Positions 19,712 to 28,475 are shown, counted from the stretch's first letter. The stretch: DNA of 64,000 bases from Albimonas donghaensis (GCF_900106695.1 NZ_FNMZ01000001.1:1116001-1180000); one strand, 5' to 3'. Made by a program: numbers and translations. The notes: a model not told the origin generated them from the letters alone.

Positions 19712-20566
19712 TCAGATGGCGGTGCGGCGGCTCTCTTCCACGTAGATCTCGCGCAGGCGCGTCGCCACCGGCCCGGGGCTGCCCGCCCCCAGCTTCACGC
19801 CGTCGATCTCCACCACCGGCATCACGAAGGCCGAGGCCGAGGTCACGAAAGCCTCCGCCGCGCCCTTGGCCTCCTCCACCGTGAAGGCCCGCTCCTCGAC
19901 CGAGATCTGGGCCTCCGCCGCATAGCGCATCAGCGACGCCCGGGTGATCCCCGCCAGCAGGTCGTTCGACAGCTGCCGCGTCACCAGAACCCCGTCCTTC
20001 GTCACGATCCAGGCGTTGTTCGACGTGCCCTCGGTGATCTTGCCGTCCTCGACCAGCCAGGCGTCGTCCGCCCCCGCCGCCTTGGCCTGCATCTTGGCCA
20101 TCGACGCATACAGAAGCTGCGTGGTCTTGATGTCCCGCCGATGCCAGCGCAGATCGTCGAGCGAGATCACCTTCGACCCCCGCTGCGCCATCGGGCTCGC
20201 CACGATCGCCTTGGCCTGGGTGAACAGCACCAGCGACGGCGTCATGTCCGCGGTCCAGGCGAAATCGCGATCCGCCGCGCCGCGCGTGACCTGCATGTAG
20301 ACCGCGCCCTCTTCGACCCCGTTGCGGGTCACCAGCTGGCGGTGGATCTCCAGGATCTCCTCCGGGCTCGCCGGCATCGGGATCTCCAGCTCGCCCAGCG
20401 AGCGCGCCAGCCGCGCCTCGTGCCCGGCATAGTCCAGCAGCTTGCCGTCAAGCACCGAGGCGACCTCGTAGACCGCGTCGGCCATCAGGAAGCCCCGGTC
20501 GAAGATCGAGATCTTCGCCTCTTCCTCGGGGAGATATTCGCCGTTCACGTAAACGATGCGGGACAT
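19712..20566 (-). CDS. dat: D-amino-acid transaminase (class IV, fold-type IV PLP enzyme)
   Basis: A 284-residue enzyme expected to exchange amino groups between D-amino acids and 2-oxo acids (D-Ala + 2-oxoglutarate giving pyruvate + D-Glu). Class IV features: VNGEYLPEEEAKISIFDRGF at the N terminus, DDLRWHRRDIKTTQLLYAS with the PLP lysine in DIKTT, and EGTSNNAWIV binding the cofactor phosphate. AGGAG lies 9 nt before the ATG at 20566. It is the last gene of a set with dgcA and dgcN (15 bp after dgcA), which makes D-glutamate its likely product or substrate rather than branched-chain amino acids. Confidence 0.9.
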   Translation of the reverse strand: MSRIVYVNGEYLPEEEAKISIFDRGFLMADAVYEVASVLDGKLLDYAGHEARLARSLGELEIPMPASPEEILEIHRQLVTRNGVEEGAVYMQVTRGAADRDFAWTADMTPSLVLFTQAKAIVASPMAQRGSKVISLDDLRWHRRDIKTTQLLYASMAKMQAKAAGADDAWLVEDGKITEGTSNNAWIVTKDGVLVTRQLSNDLLAGITRASLMRYAAEAQISVEERAFTVEEAKGAAEAFVTSASAFVMPVVEIDGVKLGAGSPGPVATRLREIYVEESRRTAI

Positions 20567-20580
20567 ATCGAAAGACTCCT

Positions 20581-21558
20581 TCAGCCCCACAGGGCCGGTT
20601 CGGACGGATGAACGCCGGCGGCGTCGAATTGCAGCGGCGCGTCGCGGTCCTCGGCCAGCAGCAACGGACCGTCGAGATCCGTCACCGCCCCGCCCTGGGC
20701 GACCAGCAGCGCCGGCGCCATGGCGAGGGACGTCCCCATCATGCAGCCGGTCATCACCTGGTAACCCTCGGCGAGCGCCTGGGCCTTGAGCGCCAGCGCC
20801 TCGGTGAGGCCGCCGGTCTTGTCGAGCTTGATGTTGATCATGTCGTAGCGGCCCTTCAGGGCCGGCAGCGAGGCGCGGTCATGGCAGCTCTCATCCGCGC
20901 AGACCGGCAGCGGACGCGCCACGTCGGCCAGCGCCTCATCCTTGCCCGCCGGCAGCGGCTGCTCGACCATCGCCACGCCCAGGCGCAGCAGGGCGGGGGC
21001 CAGTTCGGCGTATTCCTCCGCCGTCCAGCCCTCGTTCGCGTCGACCACGATGCGCGAGCGCGGCGCGCCCTCCCGCACCGCTTCCAGCCGGGCCATGTCG
21101 CCCTCGCCGCCCAGCTTGATCTTGAGCAGCGGCCGGAACGCGTTCTCCGCCGCCTTGGCGCGCATCGAGGCGGGCTCTCCCAGCGACAGGGTGAAGGCGG
21201 TGATCTCCGGCCCGGGCTTCGCCAGCCCCGCCAGTTCCCAGACCCGCTTGCCGGTGCGCTTGGCCTCCAGGTCCCACAGCGCGCAGTCGACGGCGTTGCG
21301 CGCCGCCCCCGCCGGCATCAGCGCCGACAGCGTCACCCGGTCGAGCCCCGCCATGGGCAGGGCCTCGATCTCCGCGATCACGCCTTCGACGGTCTCATCG
21401 TAACGGGCGTAGGGTGTGCATTCCCCCCAACCGCGATGGGTCCCGTCGGTGATCTCCACCGTCACCACGTTCTGCTCGGTGCGCGAGCCGCGCGAGATGG
21501 TGAACACCTCGCGCAGCCTGAACACGTCGCGTCGGGCCGTCAGGGACAGTCCGCTCAT
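20581..21558 (-). CDS. dgcA: N-acetyl-D-glutamate racemase DgcA (dipeptide-epimerase branch of the enolase superfamily)
   Basis: A 325-residue enolase-superfamily member. It has the 1,1-proton-transfer set of epimerases: KxK in LLKIKLGG near residue 152, metal ligands in DANEGW, VEQPLP and ADES, and the opposing Lys in NIKLDKTGG. By sequence alone it would be called L-Ala-D/L-Glu epimerase; the adjacent dgcN (DUF1611) gene points to the D-glutamate pathway, in which DgcA racemises N-acetyl-D-Glu. The ATG at 21558 is chosen; a GTG at 21567 overlapping the dgcN stop (GTGA) is equally possible. Confidence 0.88.
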   Translation of the reverse strand: MSGLSLTARRDVFRLREVFTISRGSRTEQNVVTVEITDGTHRGWGECTPYARYDETVEGVIAEIEALPMAGLDRVTLSALMPAGAARNAVDCALWDLEAKRTGKRVWELAGLAKPGPEITAFTLSLGEPASMRAKAAENAFRPLLKIKLGGEGDMARLEAVREGAPRSRIVVDANEGWTAEEYAELAPALLRLGVAMVEQPLPAGKDEALADVARPLPVCADESCHDRASLPALKGRYDMINIKLDKTGGLTEALALKAQALAEGYQVMTGCMMGTSLAMAPALLVAQGGAVTDLDGPLLLAEDRDAPLQFDAAGVHPSEPALWG

Positions 21559-21563
21559 GCCGC

Positions 21564-22562
21564 TCACGCCATCATGGCGTCGACGATGGGCCCGACCCCG
21601 GTGCGGAACGGGTCGCAGGTGGGCAGGCCGTATTCGGCCTCGACCGCCTTGAGATAATCGGCGGCCTCCTCGTCGGACATGGCGGCGGTGTTGATCGAGA
21701 TGCCGACCACCTTGGCGCCGGCGTTCACCATCTTCGCCATGGTCAGCGCAAGGTCGGACACCGCGCCGATCGAGGGCACCTGGTAGTCCGGAAGGCCGCG
21801 CATGTGCTCGCGGGTCGGCTCGTGGCAGACCACCAGCGCGTCGGGCTGGCCGCCATGGATCAGCGCCAGCGTCACGCCGGAATAGGAGGCGTGGAACAGG
21901 CTGCCCTGCCCCTCGATCAGGTCCCAGTGATCGTCGGCCGCGTCCGGCGTCAGCCATTCGATCGAGCCCGCCATGAAGTCGGCGATCACCGCGTCCAGCG
22001 GCACGCCGCCGCCGGTGATGAGAATCCCGGTCTGGCCGGTGGCGCGGAAAGTGCAGGGGATCGACCGCTTGGCCATCTCCTTCTCCATCGCGAGCGCCGT
22101 GTACATCTTGCCGACCGAGCAGTCGGTGCCCACGGCCAGGCAGCGCTTGCCCTTGCGCTTCACGCCCGAGGCGATGGGGTATTTCACCGTGGGGATGCGC
22201 ACGTCGTGCAGTTCCCGCCCATGGGCCTTGGCGGCGGCGACCAGCTCGGGCTCGTCGCGGAGCAGGTTGTGCAGGCCGGAGGCGATGTCCATGCCCTTCT
22301 CCAGCGCCTCCTTCAGCACCGCTTTCCAGGTGTCGGAGATCAGACCGCCGCGATTGGCGACGCCGATCACCAGGGTCTTCACCCCGGCGGCCACGGCCTC
22401 GTCGATGGTCATGTCGGTGAGCTTCATGTCCGCCTTGCAGCCCGGCAGGCGAAGCTGGCCCGCGGCCACGGCCGGGTTCCAGTCCTTGATGCCCTGCGCG
22501 ACCTTGGCGGCGAGCGGGTCGGGCGCGTCGCCCAGGAACAGCAGATAGGGTTGGGCGATCAT
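21564..22562 (-). CDS. dgcN: D-glutamate N-acetyltransferase DgcN (DUF1611 family)
   Basis: A 332-residue DUF1611 protein. The C-terminal half has a P-loop-like segment AVGTDCSVGKMYTALAME near residues 140-157, then RATGQTGILITGGGVPLDAV and EGQGSLFHASYSGVTLALIHG, all typical of the family. DgcN is reported to acetylate D-Glu in the D-glutamate catabolic pathway of marine proteobacteria; assignment here rests on family plus the adjoining dgcA. The start MIAQPYLLFLG at 22562 matches the conserved N terminus; a longer frame adds only Pro/Arg sequence. First gene of the trio. Confidence 0.88.
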   Translation of the reverse strand: MIAQPYLLFLGDAPDPLAAKVAQGIKDWNPAVAAGQLRLPGCKADMKLTDMTIDEAVAAGVKTLVIGVANRGGLISDTWKAVLKEALEKGMDIASGLHNLLRDEPELVAAAKAHGRELHDVRIPTVKYPIASGVKRKGKRCLAVGTDCSVGKMYTALAMEKEMAKRSIPCTFRATGQTGILITGGGVPLDAVIADFMAGSIEWLTPDAADDHWDLIEGQGSLFHASYSGVTLALIHGGQPDALVVCHEPTREHMRGLPDYQVPSIGAVSDLALTMAKMVNAGAKVVGISINTAAMSDEEAADYLKAVEAEYGLPTCDPFRTGVGPIVDAMMA

Positions 22563-22762
22563 GGTGCGGCGGCTCCGTCGTGGTCCCGGGACGTCCGGGG
22601 CGGGGTTGAGCAGGGTCCGGAGCGGCATGCGGGAGGCCGGATCCGGTTTCGTCGACAATCCATCACTTTGGACAGGGTGGCGTCAATCGCTGCGAGCGGG
22701 AGAAACCGTCCCGTCGCCCGCGACACGCTAGCACCGGCTCCGCTGGAATTCCAAGTGCGCGC

Positions 22763-22803
22763 AAAATCATTCCACAAGACCCTGGGTCATGCGGAATGAT
22801 TTT
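22763..22803. promoter_or_regulatory. 41-bp near-perfect palindrome between opgH and dgcN
   Basis: Arms aaaatcattcc (22763-22773) and ggaatgatttt (22793-22803) are perfect; the core gaccc-t-gggtc (22778-22788) is also perfect and centred on the same base. In all, 18 of 20 positions pair. It lies 27-67 nt past the opgH stop and about 200 bp upstream of dgcN. On the minus strand it ends in TTTT, so it could be the opgH terminator; its symmetry and AT-rich arms also suit a dimeric regulator. Confidence 0.6.
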
Positions 22804-22830
22804 CCTCGTTTGCCGAAAGCGCGCAAGGAC

Positions 22831-24729
22831 TCAGGCGGCGCGCACCGCTCCGGCGGCCAGCGCGGAGCGCGGGGCCTCGCCCTCGGGCGCGTCCCCCCGC
22901 CCCTCGCGCAGGGCCGCCAGCGAGGCGTCCAGCCGGCGCAGCGACTCAGGCGCGGGGGCGCGTTCCTCCGGCACGGCGCAGAGCCCGGCGCGGGTCATGA
23001 CCCGGCCCAGCCAGGGCGAGGCGGTGAACACCGCGAAGGGGATCGACAGCGCCAGCCCCGCCAGCACCGGCGCGGCCCAGGGGATCGCGCCGGGCGCGCC
23101 CCAGGCGATCAGCCCGCCGAGGCCGAGCCCCATCAGGCTCTGCGGCCACAATCCGCGGGCCGCGTCCCCCCAGCTCAGCGCATGGGCGTCGCGGCTCTGC
23201 CCGGTCCAGCCCACCGCGCGGCCGAAGGGCAGGCCGGCGAGGAAGATCGTCACCCGCAGCGCCACCGCGGGCGCGAGCAGCACCGAGAACACCGTCTCCG
23301 CCGCCGCCCCCGCCGCGAACCGCGCCCCGCCGCCATAGCGCGCCGCCCCGCCCGGCGTCAGCGCCGTGTCGATCCAGCCCGCGACCTTGGGCACGAGGCT
23401 CATGGCGAACATGGCGACGAACATCACCACCCCGAAAGCCAGATCCACATCCGCGCGCTCCCCGCCGAGGATCTTGGCGGCGCCGGCCAGCGTCATCAGC
23501 ATCCAGGCCGGCGCGCCGAAATACATGGCGATGGCGGCGAAGATCTGGAAACGCGACATCGGCCGCAGCCCGCGCAGGCCCAGCAGGCGCAGATACTGCA
23601 TGTTGCCCTGGCACCAGCGCAGGTCGCGGCGGGTGAATTCCATCAGGGTCGTCGGGTTGTCCTCCCAGGACGGGCCCTCGACCGGGATCACCCGCACCTC
23701 CAGCCCCGCGCGGCGCATCAGCGCCGCCTCCACCTGGTCGTGGGAGAGGATGTCCCCCCCCAGCGGCGGCCGCCCCGGCAGCCGCGGCAGTCCGCAGCGG
23801 GCGCGGAAGGGGGCCGTGCGCACCAGCGCGTTGTGCCCCCAATAGGGCCCGCAATCCCCGTGCCACCAGGCGGCGCCCATGGTGAAACTGCGCATCCCGT
23901 GGCGCATCCCGAACTGGAACAGCCGCGCGAAACCGGACGCCGAGGGCGCGCCGACCACCAGGCTCTGCAGGATCCCGATGCGCGGATGCGCCTGCATGAT
24001 CCGGGTCATGCGCAGGATCGCCTCGCCCGCCATCAGGCTGTCGGAATCGAGCGGCAGGAACAGCGCGTAGTCCCGCCCGCGCCGACGCACGAACTCGCGG
24101 ATATTGCCGGCCTTCCAGCCGCGGTTGTCGGTCCTGCGGCGATACTCCGCGCGCCCCAGCAGCGGCCGCCACCGCGCGAGCGCGGCTTCCTCCGCCGCCA
24201 CCGCCCCGGGGTCCTGGCTGTCCGACAGGATGTGCAGGTCATAGGCCGCGCCCTGCCCCGTGGCGTCCAGCGACCGCCGCACCTCCGCCAGCCGCGCCAG
24301 CGCCCGGTCGGCGTCCTCGTGGCGCAGGCACAGCAGCACGGCGGTGCGCGCGACGATGGGCGCGTCGCTGTCGCCCGCCGCCAGATGCGGGGCGGCGCGG
24401 CCCAGCCCGTCGCGGGTCCCGTGCAGCAGCCACAGGCCCAGGATCGCGTTCCACGCGCCCATGATCGTCCAGGGAGCGCCGATGGCGATGCAGGCCAGGA
24501 TCACCGCGTCCGAGGCCGAGATCCCCGCCGGCGACAGCATCCGCCACGCCCCCGCCAGCACCAGCGCCAGACCCGCCAGGTTCAGGCCCGCCGCCAGCCA
24601 TCGCCGCCGGCGCAGGACCGCGGCCGGTTGCAGGCCCGCGGGCGTGCGCCCGCCGGCGTCAGGGGCGCCGGGCGCGTCGTCGGCCGGGGTCAGGGTCGGG
24701 ATCGGGGAGGGGTCGACGGGAAGGCTCAT
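22831..24729 (-). CDS. opgH: Glucans biosynthesis glucosyltransferase OpgH (MdoH)
   Basis: A 632-residue inner-membrane enzyme that polymerises and exports the glucan backbone of osmoregulated periplasmic glucans from UDP-glucose. After a disordered Pro-rich N terminus come two membrane helices and a family 2 glucosyltransferase domain: DLHILSDSQDPGAV, RRTDNRGWKAGNIREF, FLPLDSDSLM (DxD), ILSHDQVEAALMRRAG and RRDLRWCQGNMQYL (Q/RxxRW, processive-type). Several C-terminal membrane segments follow. Shorter than the roughly 850 residues of E. coli MdoH, as usual in alphaproteobacteria. opgG is not adjacent; opgC lies 5.5 kb away. Confidence 0.92.
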   Translation of the reverse strand: MSLPVDPSPIPTLTPADDAPGAPDAGGRTPAGLQPAAVLRRRRWLAAGLNLAGLALVLAGAWRMLSPAGISASDAVILACIAIGAPWTIMGAWNAILGLWLLHGTRDGLGRAAPHLAAGDSDAPIVARTAVLLCLRHEDADRALARLAEVRRSLDATGQGAAYDLHILSDSQDPGAVAAEEAALARWRPLLGRAEYRRRTDNRGWKAGNIREFVRRRGRDYALFLPLDSDSLMAGEAILRMTRIMQAHPRIGILQSLVVGAPSASGFARLFQFGMRHGMRSFTMGAAWWHGDCGPYWGHNALVRTAPFRARCGLPRLPGRPPLGGDILSHDQVEAALMRRAGLEVRVIPVEGPSWEDNPTTLMEFTRRDLRWCQGNMQYLRLLGLRGLRPMSRFQIFAAIAMYFGAPAWMLMTLAGAAKILGGERADVDLAFGVVMFVAMFAMSLVPKVAGWIDTALTPGGAARYGGGARFAAGAAAETVFSVLLAPAVALRVTIFLAGLPFGRAVGWTGQSRDAHALSWGDAARGLWPQSLMGLGLGGLIAWGAPGAIPWAAPVLAGLALSIPFAVFTASPWLGRVMTRAGLCAVPEERAPAPESLRRLDASLAALREGRGDAPEGEAPRSALAAGAVRAA

Positions 24730-24946
24730 CGAGGGCTGCGACTCGCGCTGGGGACGGGAACGGGCGACACTGCGCAAAGCAGATACCCTTATGTGACCCA
24801 AAACCACCGCGCGGGTTCGGCGGTAAAGTCGAAGTGACCGAAGCGGAGCCCGGTCGCCGCGCCCCGCGCCTCCGCCCGGCCTTGCCTCGCGCCCTTCCGC
24901 GGGGCGAGATGGCCCGCATCCTGTCCCGCACCAGCCCAGGCCCCGC

Positions 24947-25975
24947 ATGACCCAGCCCGCCCGCGCGCTCCACTACATCGCCCCCGGCCGCGCCGAGATC
25001 CGCGAGACCGCGCTCGGCGAGGGCGAGTGCCTGCTGCGCATGACCCGCTCCGCCCTCAGCCGGGGCACCGAGCGGCTGGTCTTCGAAGGCCGCGTCCCGG
25101 TCTCCGAGCACGCCCGCATGCGCGCGCCCTTCCAGACCGGCGATTTCCCCTTCCCGGTCAAATACGGCTACTGCGCCGTGGCCGAGGTGATCGAGGGCCC
25201 GCCCGCCCTCCAGGGCCGCATGGTCTTCGCCCTGCACCCGCACCAGACGCGCTTCCGCCTGCCCGCCGCCGCGCTCACCCCCCTGCCCGAGGGGCTGTCG
25301 CCGCGGCTCGGCGCGCTCGCCGCCAACATGGAGACGGCGCTCAACGTGATCTGGGACGCCGCCGTCGCCCCCGGCGACCGGGTGGCGGTGATCGGGGCCG
25401 GGCTGGTCGGCTGCCTCGTGGCCTGGCTCGCGGGGCGCATTCCGGGAACCCAGGTGACGCTCAGCGACCCCATCCCCGCCCGCGCCGCGACCGCCGCCGC
25501 GCTGGGGGTGGGCTTCGCCCCGCCCGAGGCCTTGTCCATGGCGCCGGAGGCGGATTTCGCCCCGGAATCCTACGCGGACTTCGCCCCGGACTTCGATGTG
25601 GCGATCCACGCCTCCGCCTCCGAGGCCGGGCTGACCGCGGCGCTGAACCTGTTGGGCGTCGAGGGGCGGCTGGTCGAGGCGTCCTGGTTCGGCGACCTCG
25701 CCCCCGCGGTTCCGCTGGGCGGCGCGTTTCACGCCCGGCGGCTGACGCTGGTCTCGTCGCAGGTCGGGCGCATCCCCGCGGCGCGCGCCGCGCGCTGGGA
25801 CCATGCGCGCCGGATGCAGGCGGCCCTGCGGCTGCTGGCCGAGGATCCGGACCTGGAGGCGACGCTGATCGGCCCCCCCGAGGCCGACGCGCCCTTCGAA
25901 TCCCTGCCCGCCCGCCTTCCGGCCCTGCTGGCCCGCGACGCCCCCGGAATCGCCACGCTGGTCGCCTATGACTGA
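24947..25975 (+). CDS. Medium-chain dehydrogenase/reductase lacking zinc ligands
   Basis: A 342-residue MDR protein. The N-terminal GroES-like domain carries SALSRGTERLVFEGRVP, the SxGTE variant found in BchC-like and related MDR proteins, in place of the catalytic-zinc cysteine; no four-cysteine structural zinc loop is present. The Rossmann domain has VIGAGLVGCLVAWLAG near residues 148-163. A nucleotide-dependent oxidoreductase on an unknown substrate is the safest reading. It is divergent from opgH and upstream of the PTPS-like/GT4/methyltransferase operon on the same strand, but a terminator lies between. Confidence 0.8.
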   Translation: MTQPARALHYIAPGRAEIRETALGEGECLLRMTRSALSRGTERLVFEGRVPVSEHARMRAPFQTGDFPFPVKYGYCAVAEVIEGPPALQGRMVFALHPHQTRFRLPAAALTPLPEGLSPRLGALAANMETALNVIWDAAVAPGDRVAVIGAGLVGCLVAWLAGRIPGTQVTLSDPIPARAATAAALGVGFAPPEALSMAPEADFAPESYADFAPDFDVAIHASASEAGLTAALNLLGVEGRLVEASWFGDLAPAVPLGGAFHARRLTLVSSQVGRIPAARAARWDHARRMQAALRLLAEDPDLEATLIGPPEADAPFESLPARLPALLARDAPGIATLVAYD

Positions 25976-26090
25976 GCCGCGCCCCCGCATGGGCGACCCG
26001 GCCGACCCGGCCCGTCTTGCCGATGGATGAAACGAGAAACCATCAGGCAGAACAACATGTTCCACTTTGAACCGGCGCATTCCGCACCGC

Positions 26091-26115
26091 GATCCGCCCG
26101 AAGCGGATCATTTTT
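26091..26115 (+). terminator. Rho-independent terminator after the MDR dehydrogenase gene
   Basis: 7-bp perfect stem gatccgc / gcggatc, 5-nt loop, then attttt. It begins 116 bp after the dehydrogenase stop and about 110 bp before the next gene, implying that the downstream three-gene operon has its own promoter. Confidence 0.75.
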
Positions 26116-26227
26116 CCGTGACTCCGATGACGCTTCGGTCGCCTTGACCTGAGCCTCTCCCCGGACAAGCTGGTCAACGAACACGAGAATTTCCAGCGCG
26201 TGCGCGTGCCATCGGAGGGCGTCCCCT

Positions 26228-26620
26228 ATGTATGCGGTCGAAGTGCGGGACCATGTGATGCTGGCTCATTCCCTGCCCGGCGAGGTCTTCGGCCCGGCCC
26301 AGGGCCTGCACGGCGCGACCTATGTGGTCGACGTGGCGTTCTTCCGCGAGGAACTGGGGCCGGAGCGCATCGTGGCCGATATCGGCCGGGCCCATGACGT
26401 GCTGAAGGCGGCGCTGGCCCCGATCAACTACGCCAATCTCGACGCCGTGTTTCCCGGCGAGCTGACCACCACCGAATGGCTCGCCCGTCACATCTTCGAC
26501 CGCCTGGCCGAAGCGGCCCGCGGGGGCGAACTGGGAACCGGCTCGGAGGGGATCGAGCGCATCCGCGTCACCCTGAACGAGAGCCATATCGCGAAGGCCT
26601 GGTTCGAAGGCGCGGTGTGA
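26228..26620 (+). CDS. 6-pyruvoyl-tetrahydropterin synthase / QueD-fold protein lacking the catalytic residues
   Basis: A 130-residue T-fold protein. Aligned by eye with E. coli QueD, the usual Cys-x3-His-Gly-His segment reads APAQ-like sequence then LHGATY: the catalytic Cys is Ala (residue 24) and the last zinc His is Ala (residue 30), with H14 and H28 kept. The catalytic Asp-His pair in LDHxxLN reads INYANLD. The pterin-anchoring Glu near the C terminus (LNES) is kept. It should still bind a pterin-like ring but not do normal PTPS or QueD chemistry. GGAGGG precedes the ATG; the stop overlaps the next start (GTGA). Confidence 0.8.
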   Translation: MYAVEVRDHVMLAHSLPGEVFGPAQGLHGATYVVDVAFFREELGPERIVADIGRAHDVLKAALAPINYANLDAVFPGELTTTEWLARHIFDRLAEAARGGELGTGSEGIERIRVTLNESHIAKAWFEGAV

Positions 26621-27696
26621 CGATCGCCGCCGCCTTCGCCATCCCGGGCGCGCTCGACACGCCCACGGGCGGCTACGAATACGACCGGAAACTGTTGGAG
26701 GCCGCGCCCGCCGTCGGCCTCGCGCTCTCCCATCTGCCGTTGTCGGGCGGGTTCCCGCGCCCGACCCGGGCCGAGGCCGAAGCCGCGATCGCCGCCATGG
26801 CCGCCGCCCCCGGCCCGGTGCTGGTCGACGGGCTGGCGCTCGGCGCCCTGCCGGCCGAGGCGATCCCCGAAGCGCTCGGCGCGCGGCTGATCGCGCTCTG
26901 CCATCACCCGCTGGGGCTGGAGACGGGGCTGTCGGCGGAGGCGTCCGCACGGATGCTCGCCGCCGAAGCCGCGGCGCTGGCCCGTTGCGCCGGGGTCGTG
27001 ACCACCTCGCGCACCACGGCGGAAACCCTGCGGACCCGCCTCGGCGTCCCCGCCGCGCGGATCGCGGTGGCGCCGCCGGGGCTGACCCCCGCGCCGCGCG
27101 CGCCGCGGCGCCGCGACCCGGCGCCGATGATCCTCGGCGTCGGCACGATCTCGGCGCGCAAGGACTGGGGGACGCTGGTCGCCGCGCTCTCGCGCCTCGC
27201 GGACCGGGACTGGACCTGCGCCATCGCCGGCGACGACGCCCGCGACCCCGACGCCGCCCAGGCCCTGCGCGCCGCCATCGAGACCGCGGGCCTCGCCCCC
27301 CGCATCCGCCTGACCGGCGCGCTGGGGCGCGCCGCGCTCGACGCGCTCTATCTCGACGCCGACCTTTTCTGCCTGCCCTCCCGCTACGAGGGCTACGGGA
27401 TGGTGATCGTCGAGGCGATGATGCGCGGCCTGCCCGTGGTGGCCTGCAACGCGGGCGCGGTCCCCGAGGCCGCGGGCGGCGCCGCCCGGCTCGTCCCTCC
27501 CGGCGATCCGGAGGCCATGGCCAAGGCGCTGGCCGTCGTGCTCGACGACGCGGAGGAGGCCGACCGCATGGCCGCGGCGTCCCGCGCGCACGCCCTGTCC
27601 CTGCCGGGATGGGAGGACGCGGCGCGGATCGTGGCGGGTCAGCTCGCCGGACTTCGCGCGGAACCGCTCCGCGACATGCGGGAGCATTCGGCATGA
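26617..27696 (+). CDS. Family 4 glycosyltransferase
   Basis: A 359-residue GT-B enzyme starting at a GTG that overlaps the PTPS-like stop, indicating coupled translation. The acceptor domain is N-terminal (PTGGYEYDRKLLEAAP). The donor domain has ILGVGTISARKDWGTLVAAL, then PSRYEGYGMVIVEAMMRG, the E-x7-E retaining-GT4 motif, and NAGAVPEAAGGAARLV. There is no signal or membrane segment, so it acts on a soluble acceptor in the cytoplasm. Its place between a pterin-binding fold and a methyltransferase suggests a small-molecule acceptor. Confidence 0.88.
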   Translation: MTIAAAFAIPGALDTPTGGYEYDRKLLEAAPAVGLALSHLPLSGGFPRPTRAEAEAAIAAMAAAPGPVLVDGLALGALPAEAIPEALGARLIALCHHPLGLETGLSAEASARMLAAEAAALARCAGVVTTSRTTAETLRTRLGVPAARIAVAPPGLTPAPRAPRRRDPAPMILGVGTISARKDWGTLVAALSRLADRDWTCAIAGDDARDPDAAQALRAAIETAGLAPRIRLTGALGRAALDALYLDADLFCLPSRYEGYGMVIVEAMMRGLPVVACNAGAVPEAAGGAARLVPPGDPEAMAKALAVVLDDAEEADRMAAASRAHALSLPGWEDAARIVAGQLAGLRAEPLRDMREHSA

Positions 27697-28475
27697 GCTT
27701 TTCCAGCGACTGGCTCTCCTTGCGCGAATCCGCCGACGACGCCGCGCGCGACCGCGGCCTTCTGGCCGCTCTGGCCGACTGGGCGAGGGAAGTCCCCGGC
27801 CCGCTGGAGGCGCTGGACCTGGGCTGCGGAACCGGCGCGGGCTATCGCGCGGTCTCGCCGCATCTGCCCAACGCCCGCTGGACCCTGATCGACCGCGATC
27901 CCGGCCTGCTGGCCGAGGCCGCCCGGCGCACCGGAGAGCGCACGCTCGCCCTCGATCTCGCGCCCGCGCCGGGCGGCCCGGCCGGGCTGCTGACCGGCGA
28001 GGCGCGGGGGTTGATCTCCGCCTCCGCGCTGTTCGACCTGGTGTCCGGCGACTGGCTCGACGGCTTCGTCGCCGCCGCGCCCCCCGGCGTCGCGATCTAC
28101 GCCGCGCTCACCTATGACGGCCGCGAGCGCTGGTCCCCCACCTCCGCGCACGAGCCCCGGGCGCTCGCCGCCTTTCACGCCCACCAGCGGGGCGACAAGG
28201 GCTTCGGTCCGTCGCTGGGGCCGCGGGCGGGGGCGATGCTGGCCTCGCGGCTCTCGGCGCGGGGATGGCGGGTGAAGGTCGCGCCCTCGGACTGGCGGCT
28301 GGAGGCGCCGCGCGACGCGGCCCTGATCACCGCGCTGGCCGCCGGCGCGGCGGAGGCGGTGGCCGAAACCGCCGCCCTGCCCCCCGCCGCGCATTTCGCC
28401 TGGGCGAGCGCCCGGCGGAAGGCCCAGACGGTGGAGATCGGCCACATGGACCTGCTCGCCCTGCCCCCGGACTAG
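27693..28475 (+). CDS. Class I SAM-dependent methyltransferase
   Basis: A 260-residue enzyme whose ATG overlaps the glycosyltransferase stop (ATGA). SAM motif I is LDLGCGTGAGY near residues 41-51, with an acidic post-motif (WTLIDRDPGLLAEA) and a motif IV-like DLVSGDWLDGF. The C-terminal half (PTSAHEPRALAAFHAHQRGD onward) has no assigned function. Soluble and full length. The substrate is unknown; context suggests the glycosylated product of this three-gene operon. Confidence 0.85.
   Translation: MSFSSDWLSLRESADDAARDRGLLAALADWAREVPGPLEALDLGCGTGAGYRAVSPHLPNARWTLIDRDPGLLAEAARRTGERTLALDLAPAPGGPAGLLTGEARGLISASALFDLVSGDWLDGFVAAAPPGVAIYAALTYDGRERWSPTSAHEPRALAAFHAHQRGDKGFGPSLGPRAGAMLASRLSARGWRVKVAPSDWRLEAPRDAALITALAAGAAEAVAETAALPPAAHFAWASARRKAQTVEIGHMDLLALPPD

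Noticed and set aside
20581-21558. Peptidoglycan-recycling L-Ala-D/L-Glu epimerase (YcjG-type) as the final name
   Set aside because: The fold and residues allow it, but the adjoining DUF1611 gene matches the dgcN-dgcA pair more specifically.
24947-25975. Bacteriochlorophyllide dehydrogenase BchC
   Set aside because: The SxGTE-type N-terminal motif is similar, but no photosynthesis gene lies nearby and the motif is shared by other MDR proteins.
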